Source of the DNA: Bog-159 sp049520215
GTDB taxonomy: Bacteria; Acidobacteriota; Terriglobia; Bryobacterales; Bryobacteraceae
Direction of reading: 5' to 3'
NCBI GenBank assembly: GCA_049520215.1
Contig: JBEKPZ010000173.1
Coordinates: 1-16,642, forward strand
DNA length: 16,642 nt
Below are positions 1 to 5,800 of the stretch, piece after piece. The notes beneath the pieces were generated by a model, which saw only the letters and a program-made list of their open reading frames with translations, did not search any database and had not been told where the DNA came from. Position 1 is the first letter of the stretch. Every line of letters begins with the position of its first letter. A program made the translations under genes and the position numbers.

Positions 1-618
1 GAACTGGAACTGTTCCTGCACGCCGAGCGGCCGGACTTGCCGCTGTTGATCCAGGCCGGTCTGGCCCACGTGCAGTTCGAAACCATCCACCCGTTCCTCG
101 ACGGCAACGGCAGGCTGGGCCGGTTGCTCATTACGTTTCTGCTGTGTGCGGGCGGCGCGCTCCGGGAGCCGATTCTCTATCTGAGCCTCTATTTCAAGGC
201 CAACCGGAGGGCGTATTACGAACTACTCGACCGAGTGCGGGTACGCGGAGACTGGGAGGCGTGGCTCGACTTCTTCCTCGCCGGAGTGAAGGACACGGCA
301 GAGCAGGCGGTAACCGCCGCGCGCCGTATCCTCGGCGTGCTGGATCGGGACCACCGCAAGATCGAATCGCTCGGGCGCCCGTCCGCGTCGGTCCTGCGCG
401 TGTTTCAACACGCGCAGATGCATCCGATTTTCTCTATCGGAGACGCCGCCGCCAAAACAGGCATCTCGTTCCCCACCGTCGCCAGCGCTGTCGCACACAT
501 GCAACAGCTCGGCGTGTTACGGGAGATTACCCGCAAGCGGCGCAAACGGTTATTTGTCTACGACGCGTACCTCGCCATATTGAACGAGGGGACCGAGTTG
601 CCGCCTCGCGGAGGATAG
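1..618 (+). CDS. Fic-domain protein (AMP-transferase-like), C-terminal part, cut by the window edge
   Basis: The reading frame is open from base 1, so the true start lies to the left; a TTG at 37 is internal. The Fic core motif HPFLDGNGRLGR is complete (window codons 30-41), with the catalytic His at codon 30 and the anion-binding DGNGR loop after it. The following EPILYLSLYF and GDWEAWLDFFL blocks are typical of the large SoFic-like branch. Residues from about codon 130 to the end look like a winged helix-turn-helix (IGDAAAKTGISFPTVASAVAHMQQLGVL, broken here only for naming the helix pair). Family knowledge: Fic proteins transfer AMP, or less often another nucleotide or phosphate moiety, to hydroxyl groups of target proteins in the cytoplasm. 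The inhibitory helix (S/T)xxxE(G/N) would be upstream and cannot be judged. Family assignment is firm; the target is unknown. Confidence 0.93.
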   Translation, partial: ELELFLHAERPDLPLLIQAGLAHVQFETIHPFLDGNGRLGRLLITFLLCAGGALREPILYLSLYFKANRRAYYELLDRVRVRGDWEAWLDFFLAGVKDTAEQAVTAARRILGVLDRDHRKIESLGRPSASVLRVFQHAQMHPIFSIGDAAAKTGISFPTVASAVAHMQQLGVLREITRKRRKRLFVYDAYLAILNEGTELPPRGG

Positions 619-681
619 TCGGGGCCGGATGCCAAACCGACCACGAAGGAGGGAAAACGCGTGGTGATTTCGTGGGGGCGC

Positions 682-693
682 CGAGGATCCTCG
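682..693. promoter_or_regulatory. Perfect 12-bp palindrome, possible operator of the Xre/RES operon
   Basis: CGAGGATCCTCG is a perfect palindrome about 30 bp upstream of the predicted -35 box. It is flanked by GGCGC (677-681) and its complement GCGCC (697-701), so a larger imperfect dyad spans 677-701. Xre-type antitoxins commonly repress their own operon by binding dyads near the promoter. Assigning this dyad as the operator is inference from position and symmetry only. Confidence 0.3.
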
Positions 694-722
694 AACGCGC
701 CATCATCGCCCATCGCGTATTT

Positions 723-751
723 TTGCTTTACCTCGGCATTTGGCGGATAAT
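723..751 (+). promoter_or_regulatory. Sigma70-like promoter for the Xre/RES toxin-antitoxin operon
   Basis: TTGCTT (723-728) and GATAAT (746-751) are separated by exactly 17 bp. The -10 box matches the TATAAT consensus at five of six positions and the -35 begins with TTG. Transcription would start near 757-759, only a few bases before the ATG at 761. The antitoxin mRNA may therefore be leaderless or nearly so. This placement also argues against the more upstream TTG at 740 as the start codon. Confidence 0.55.
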
Positions 752-760
752 AATGGACAA

Positions 761-1159
761 ATGGCGCATGCAGCCCCTGTCACTCCGCCGGCACCTCGCG
801 TGATCGGCGCGGTCCGCAAAGGACTCCCTGCCACGCAGCTTACCAAGATGGCGCACCTTCTGGCGGTGGATCGCGCCCTCCTGTCGCGGATTCTGGGCGT
901 TTCCCAGCGCACGATCGAACGCAAACAGGCTCTCTCGGAGCGCCTTAGCCCGGCTGTTTCGGATCGTCTCTCCCGGATTGATCGAATCTACACGTTGGCT
1001 ATCGAAGTATTCGGCGACGGTCAGAAGGCCGCCCAATGGCTGAAGCGGCCCAGTAGGGCGCTCGCCAACCAGTTGCCCCTCAAGTTGCTCGACACCGACG
1101 CCGGCACTCAACAGGTCGAGCGTGAATTGCGCCAGATTCAGTACGGCTTTGTCTATTGA
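761..1159 (+). CDS. Xre/MbcA/ParS-type antitoxin of a RES-Xre toxin-antitoxin pair
   Basis: The product of about 132 residues has the standard two-part layout. Residues roughly 30-62 form an Xre-like helix-turn-helix (LLAVDRALLSRILGVSQRTI). Residues roughly 70-130 match the toxin-binding DUF2384 domain (VFGDGQKAAQWLKRPSRAL, then LPLKLLDTDAG and QIQYG). This family binds and neutralises the RES toxin and usually represses its own promoter. The ATG at 761 is preferred because the -10 box of the predicted promoter lies at 746-751, downstream of the alternative TTG at 740. The stop TGA (1157-1159) shares its last base with the start of the toxin gene, giving tight translational coupling. Identity is well supported by both domains and by the partner gene. 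Confidence 0.9.
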   Translation: MAHAAPVTPPAPRVIGAVRKGLPATQLTKMAHLLAVDRALLSRILGVSQRTIERKQALSERLSPAVSDRLSRIDRIYTLAIEVFGDGQKAAQWLKRPSRALANQLPLKLLDTDAGTQQVERELRQIQYGFVY

Positions 1160-1614
1160 TGCCGTCGTTGTGGAGGCTGTACCGAACCCGCCACGGACCC
1201 GGCCTGGACGGAATCGGCGGTATGTTCGCCGGCGGACGTTGGCACACACAGGGTGAGCGGGTGGTCTACTTCGGAGGATCGGCTGCCATCGTGGTACTGG
1301 AACGCCTGGCGCATACCGATCCCGACCTGCTGCCCGGCGATCTCCAACTCGCCCGTTTCGAGTTTCCCGAACCGGTCCTGGAAACCAAGGTCGAAGAGTT
1401 CGCCACGCTTCCCGCGAATTGGACCCAGAATGAAGAAGCCACGCGCCGCATTGGCGGCCATTGGCGCCAGCGTGGATCCTGCTGCATCTTAGCGGTGCCC
1501 TCCGCGATTCTCCATGAAGAGTCCAATTTCGTGCTCAATCCGGAACACCCTGACGCCAAGCGGTTGCGCCTGGTTCGCGCACGGCGATTCACCTTCGACC
1601 CGCGCCTGAGCTAG
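1159..1614 (+). CDS. RES-domain toxin (NAD+-consuming)
   Basis: The 151-residue protein matches the RES family along its whole length. After the WRLYRTRHGPGLDGIGG opening comes the signature GGRWHTQGERVVYFGGSAA. This supplies the conserved Arg27 and Tyr37, with Glu48 in VVLERLAH. The C-terminal half has VPSAILHEESNFVLNPEHPD, carrying the conserved Ser and Asn residues. Characterised relatives (MbcT, Pseudomonas putida Res) deplete cellular NAD+ by phosphorolysis or hydrolysis and stop growth unless bound by their Xre partner. The ATG overlaps the antitoxin stop as TGATG; a TTG one codon earlier is less likely. All expected active-site positions are present, so the toxin is probably functional. 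It is cytoplasmic and cotranscribed with the antitoxin. Confidence 0.92.
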   Translation: MPSLWRLYRTRHGPGLDGIGGMFAGGRWHTQGERVVYFGGSAAIVVLERLAHTDPDLLPGDLQLARFEFPEPVLETKVEEFATLPANWTQNEEATRRIGGHWRQRGSCCILAVPSAILHEESNFVLNPEHPDAKRLRLVRARRFTFDPRLS

Positions 1615-1786
1615 CGTCCACTTCCAGCTCTAAAACCACCGCCCTTCGAGCGGCCATCCTTCGGTCACACGCTTTTCGAAAATAACCTTACCCTTGCATC
1701 CCCCACCAACCAAACCACTTACTAACTCGCTACCCTCCCCGGCAAGCCGTTTCTCCAACACCCGCCCGCTAGTATGAAATCGGAGG
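1615..1786. other. Spacer between the toxin gene and the paired hairpins; strongly G-poor
   Basis: No ORF, tRNA or convincing terminator is visible. From about 1686 to 1740 the plus strand is almost free of G (CA/CT-rich), unlike the surrounding coding DNA. No clear T-tract hairpin ends the RES gene. Confidence 0.5.
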
Positions 1787-1820
1787 GCGGGGTTTACCCC
1801 GCGCGGGACTTCAGTCCCGC
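1787..1820. repeat. Pair of adjacent perfect hairpins (REP-like intergenic palindromes)
   Basis: Two inverted repeats are directly abutted. Hairpin A (1787-1802) is GCGGGG-TTTA-CCCCGC. Hairpin B (1803-1820) is GCGGGAC-TTCA-GTCCCGC. There is no T-tract, so they are unlikely to be intrinsic terminators. Hairpin B shares its TTCA loop and 7-bp stem design with the copies inside the synthase gene (5032-5049 and 5068-5085). They lie 31 bp upstream of the next gene and could influence its mRNA leader. Classification as a dispersed palindromic repeat is inferred from structure. Confidence 0.75.
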
Positions 1821-1850
1821 CACACCCGCCCGTGAAAGGACAGATTCCGC

Positions 1851-2432
1851 ATGATAATTTCCCACAAGCAACAAGAAGCCAACCGGCAGAATGCCCAGCA
1901 CTCTACCGGCCCGGCTACCCCTGCGGGCAAAGCGGCCATCCGCTTCAACGCCCTAACCTACGGCCTGCGCACCCGCGCCACCATGCTCCCCGACGAAAAC
2001 GCCGCGGAATACTCCCAGCTCTGGGACGAATTGGAAGCCGACTGGCAGCCCCAAACCCGCACGGAACGGTGCTACCTGGAAACCATGGTCACCTCCCAAT
2101 GGCTGCTCCGCCGCGTTGCCGAGAGCGAGCAGCGGATCTACCTGTCGATCGCCTTCGGCGAAGAACGCTTCAAAATGCTGGGTTACGTTGCCAAACAGCG
2201 CGCCCAACTGGAGCGCTCCTTCCGCACCGCCATCGCAGACATCCAGCAATCACAAAAGGAACGCCAGGCCCTCCAGCCGCGGCCTCCGCAAACGGCGCAA
2301 CCCGCGAAGCCCGCGCCGCCGCCGGTTTCTAAGCCAGCCGAATCACCCGCTCCGCGCCCCGAGTACACCATGGCGGAGGGCCAGGAAGCACACCCCATCT
2401 TCTGCGCCCCCATCATCCCCTACACCCGTTAG
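1851..2432 (+). CDS. Hypothetical protein of the STGPxTPxGKAA / NALxxGL family
   Basis: I do not know a function for this 193-residue protein. Its N-terminus (EANRQNAQHSTGPATPAGKA followed by RFNALTYGLRT, residues about 9-40) matches a motif I recall from many uncharacterised proteins of Acidobacteria and related soil bacteria. Residues 45-130 look helical with coiled-coil character (EYSQLWDELEADW, RRVAESEQRIYLSIAFGEERF). From about 140 to 180 the chain is Pro/Ala-rich and probably disordered. No signal peptide or membrane segment is seen. The ATG is supported by AAGGA at 1836-1840, ten bases upstream. The gene stands alone between repeat-rich spacers. That setting, and the family's apparent multiplicity, would fit a mobile or nucleic-acid-associated role, but this is speculation. 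Confidence 0.7.
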   Translation: MIISHKQQEANRQNAQHSTGPATPAGKAAIRFNALTYGLRTRATMLPDENAAEYSQLWDELEADWQPQTRTERCYLETMVTSQWLLRRVAESEQRIYLSIAFGEERFKMLGYVAKQRAQLERSFRTAIADIQQSQKERQALQPRPPQTAQPAKPAPPPVSKPAESPAPRPEYTMAEGQEAHPIFCAPIIPYTR

Positions 2433-2518
2433 CAATCTGCCCCCCTGATCTTTGACAACCAGGCAAACGACTCCAACTGATACGCAATCACTGTCTCTTC
2501 CCCCGTCCCGAAACAAAA

Positions 2519-2574
2519 CCCAGCCCTCAGCCCCAGCCTCCGATCTCCAGCCCCCAGCCCCTAGCCCCCAGTCC
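2519..2574. repeat. Tandem heptanucleotide repeat (CCAGCCC)n with a minus-strand G-quadruplex motif
   Basis: Eight consecutive 7-base units keep strict phase: cccagcc, ctcagcc, ccagcct, ccgatct, ccagccc, ccagccc, ctagccc, ccagtcc. On the minus strand, 2551-2575 gives four G-runs (3, 5, 4 and 5 G) with loops of 3, 3 and 2 bases, a canonical G-quadruplex pattern. The layout recalls the short tandem heptamer repeats known from cyanobacteria. The resemblance is structural and says nothing about descent. Confidence 0.8.
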
Positions 2575-2670
2575 CGGCGCGCAGCGCTCCAAAAGATCCA
2601 GCCACTTGGGCTTTGATCGTTTAGTACTTTTAGCCCACACCAGAACCATGCCTGGCAGTCCATAAACCGT

Positions 2671-2676
2671 TATAAT
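2671..2676 (+). promoter_or_regulatory. Possible -10 box for the synthase gene
   Basis: A perfect TATAAT lies 134 bp upstream of the synthase ATG, in the AT-richest patch of the spacer. No convincing -35 hexamer is found 16-18 bp upstream. A second weaker -10-like TATACT is at 2710-2715. Only the -10 match supports this call. Confidence 0.3.
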
Positions 2677-2690
2677 CTATAGATACTGGT

Positions 2691-2707
2691 GCCGAAGGGC
2701 GTTCGGC
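2691..2707 (+). other. Small hairpin in the presumed synthase mRNA leader
   Basis: GCCGAA (2691-2696) pairs with TTCGGC (2702-2707) around a 5-base loop, GGGCG. If transcription starts just after the TATAAT at 2671, this hairpin would sit at the 5' end of the mRNA. There is no T-tract, so it is not an intrinsic terminator. A regulatory or stabilising role is conjecture. Confidence 0.35.
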
Positions 2708-2810
2708 CCTATACTGAAAAACTCGCGCGCCCGCCGCCCCTTCCACGGCGAAGCAGCGGCAAGATTCTGCAATCATTCCGTCACAAGTAACCTGGCAGGA
2801 AACGGGGAAA

Positions 2811-5800
2811 ATGCCGTCACAATTTGAGTTTCTTATTCTGAACGCTCCGGACCGTCTCCGGCAGCATGGGTCCGCACTGTTCGGCGTCAGGCTGGATTCC
2901 GGCCATCCCGAGCTTGCCTCCCAAGCCGAATGCGTGATCGTTGCGGCAGCCGGGCGCAAGCGCACCAAGGAACTGCTGCGGCTGGCGCGCGCGCAATCGC
3001 GCCGCGTTCTCCTGGACGTCTCCTCTACGGAAGAGGCCGCAATGGCCGGCGATCTGGGCTTCGATGGCGTAGTATCCAAAACACCGATGGCCGCGCCTGT
3101 CCCGCTGTGGGGATCTGGCGGCATCGGCCTGCATTCGGCGGCCGCCTGGTATGCGGGCGGCGCGGCGGGCCTGGTGCTGGACGTCGAGGATGCTTCCTGG
3201 GCCCCGCTGGCGCACCGCTTCCGTACCCTGCCCGCTGTCGTGCGCGGCCTGCGCGATGCCATCCGCGAGCATGTCGAATTAGCGGGAAAATATCCGGGTC
3301 TGGAGCCTTTTGCCCAGGCGCAGCCCGATACGCGCATCATCGACGGCCTGGCCGACGCCGCCGTCGAAGCGCTGCTCTCGACCGAAGAAACGCGCGTCGC
3401 ATTTTCCGGAATCCACGACGGCCGTTCCGCAGCCATGGCCGCGGTGCTGGCCGCCCCGCTAGCGAAAAAACTGGCGGAAAAAGGAGCCCGCATCGGTATC
3501 CTGGCCGCCGCGGACATCGCCTCCGAAGGCGCGCGTCTGGTCGGCGAACTAGTCGTGCCATTTGCCGGCCCGCGCGTGGAGACCGCGCCGCCGCTCAAGC
3601 CTTTCGATATCGCCATCGTGGGCATGGGCTGCCTGCTTCCCAAAGCGCCCAACGTGCGCACCTTCTGGGCCAACATCCTGAACAAAGTCGATGCCATCGG
3701 CGAAATCCCCAAGGAGCGCTTCAACATCGACCTGTATTACGACCCCGACCGCAAAGCCAAAGACAAAATCCACTCCCGTTGGGGCGGCTTCCTGGATGCC
3801 GTGCCGTTCGATCCCATGCGCTATGGCATTCCGCCCACCGCGCTGCCGTCCATCGACCCATTGCAATTGCTGGCGCTGGTCACGGTCGACCAGGCCCTGC
3901 GCGATGCCGGCTATCATGATCGCGATTTCCCGCGCGAAAAGACTTCCGTAATCCTGGGCCTGAGCGGCGGACTGGGCGATGTGGGCCTGCAATACGCGGT
4001 GCGCTCCATGCTCCAGCAGTTCATCGCCAAGCCACCCGCGGAACTGCTCCAGGAGCTGCCGGAATGGACCGAAGATTCTTTCGCCGGCTTGCTGCTCAAC
4101 GTAGCCGCGGGCCGCGTGGCCAACCGCTTCGACCTCGGAGGCGTGAACTTCAGCGTGGATGCCGCCTGTGCCTCGTCGCTGGCCGCCGTATACCTGGCCG
4201 CGCGCGAACTGGCCGACCATTCCAGCGATATGGCCATCGTGGGCGGCGTCGATACGGCGCAGAGTCCCTTCGGCTACATGTGTTTCGCCAAAGCCCAGGC
4301 GCTCTCCGCCCGCGGCCGCTGCCGCACCTTCGATGCGTCCGCCGACGGCATCGCCATTAGCGAAGGCATCAGCATGATGGTGCTGAAGCGCCTCGAAGAC
4401 GCCGAGCGCGATGGCGATCGCATCTACGCGGTCATCAAAGGCGTGGCCGGATCGAGCGACGGCAAAGGCAAAAGCATGACCGCGCCCCGTCTGGAAGGCC
4501 AGATCCTGGCGTTGCAGCGGGCCTACGCGCGAGCGGGGATTCGTCCTTCCACCGTCGGCTTGATTGAAGCGCACGGCACAGGCACCGCCCTGGGCGACGC
4601 CAGCGAATTGGCTGCCGTGGACAATGTGTTCATGGCAGATGGAGCCTTGCCGCAAAGCTGCGCCATCGGGTCCGTGAAGTCCATGGTGGGCCATACCAAG
4701 TCCGCCGCCGGAATTACCGGATTGATGAAGGTGGCGCTCGCGCTCTACCACAAAACGCTGCCGCCCACCCTGCACGTGGAGAAGCCCAATCCGAAACTGC
4801 TCGAACCGGGCACGCCCATTTTCGTAAACACCGAAACGCTCCCCTGGATTCCACCGGCCGCTACACCGCGCCGCGGCGGCGTCAGCGCGTTCGGTTTTGG
4901 CGGTACCAATTTCCATGCGGTGCTGGAGGAATTTCAGGGTGATCTGGGAGATCCGGCCGACGTGGCGCAAACCGAGAAGTGGCCGGCCGAGCTGTATGTG
5001 TGGAACGACCCGACACCCGCCGATCTGGTGGCACAGGCTTCAGCCTGTGGTGTGGCTTCCCTGGTGGCACAGGCTTCAGCCTGTGGTGTGGCTTCCCCAT
5101 CCGCGCAAACCCGCCTGGCCATCGTGGCCACCTCGCCCGAAGACCTCGACGCGAAACTCGCCAAAGCCAAAACCGCCCTCGAATCCAAACAGCCGCTCAA
5201 CGACCCGCAAGGCATCTATCTGGCCTTCGGTCCTCCGCGCGGCAAAGTCGCCTTCCTCTTCCCCGGCCAGGGCTCTCAAAAAACGCACATGCTGCGCGAC
5301 CTGGCCCTCACGTTCCCCGAATTCCGCGCCAGTCTGGAACAAGCCGAACAGTCGCTCGCCGGACGCTTCCCCAAGAAGCTGAGCGCCTACATCTATCCGC
5401 CGCCGGCGTTCAGCCCCGAGCAGGAAAAACAGCAGAGTCTCGAAATCACCGACACGGTAGTCGCGCAACCCGCGCTGGGCGTCGTCGAAATCGGTTTGTG
5501 CCACACGCTCGATCGGCTGGGCGTGCGCCCGGACATGACCGCGGGCCATAGCTACGGCGAGTACGTGGCGCTGGCCGCCGCCGGCGTCATTTCCGATAGT
5601 GCCTTGTTCGAGCTTTCCGAGTCCCGTGGCCGCGCCATCAAAGATACAACGCACGACGAAGCCGGCACCATGGCCGCCGTATCGGCCGATGCGGATGCCA
5701 TTACCAAAGCGCTTGACGGCATGGAAGGCATCACGTTGGCCAACCACAACAGCCCGCGCCAGACGGTGATTTCCGGTGCGAATGCCGCGGTTCACGCGGT

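Larger units (their letters stand above)
2433..2810. other. 378-bp spacer before the synthase gene
   Basis: No coding region is supported. The spacer contains the CCAGCCC heptad array (2519-2574), a TATAAT box (2671-2676), a small hairpin (2691-2707) and the synthase ribosome-binding site. The first third is C-rich and G-poor on the plus strand. Confidence 0.6.

Noticed and set aside
740..760. TTG at 740 as the antitoxin start
   Set aside because: The predicted -10 box falls downstream of it, and the added seven residues are not part of either domain.
2343..2663. Minus-strand 106-codon ORF over the heptad array
   Set aside because: Its composition (Gly/Trp-rich) is produced by the repeat itself, and there is no ribosome-binding site or domain.
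2656..2664. CAGTCCATA shared with 15516-15524, near two AT-rich boxes
   Set aside because: A 9-mer shared by two spacers is weak, and its position relative to the -10-like boxes differs between the two sites.
2691..2707. Hairpin as intrinsic terminator
   Set aside because: The 6-bp stem is not followed by a T-tract, and it lies just upstream of the synthase gene rather than after a gene.
3549..4970. 473-codon open frame on the minus strand
   Set aside because: It lies antisense to the KS domain, where GC-rich codon use leaves the opposite strand open. The product is Gly/His/Ala-rich with no recognisable domain.
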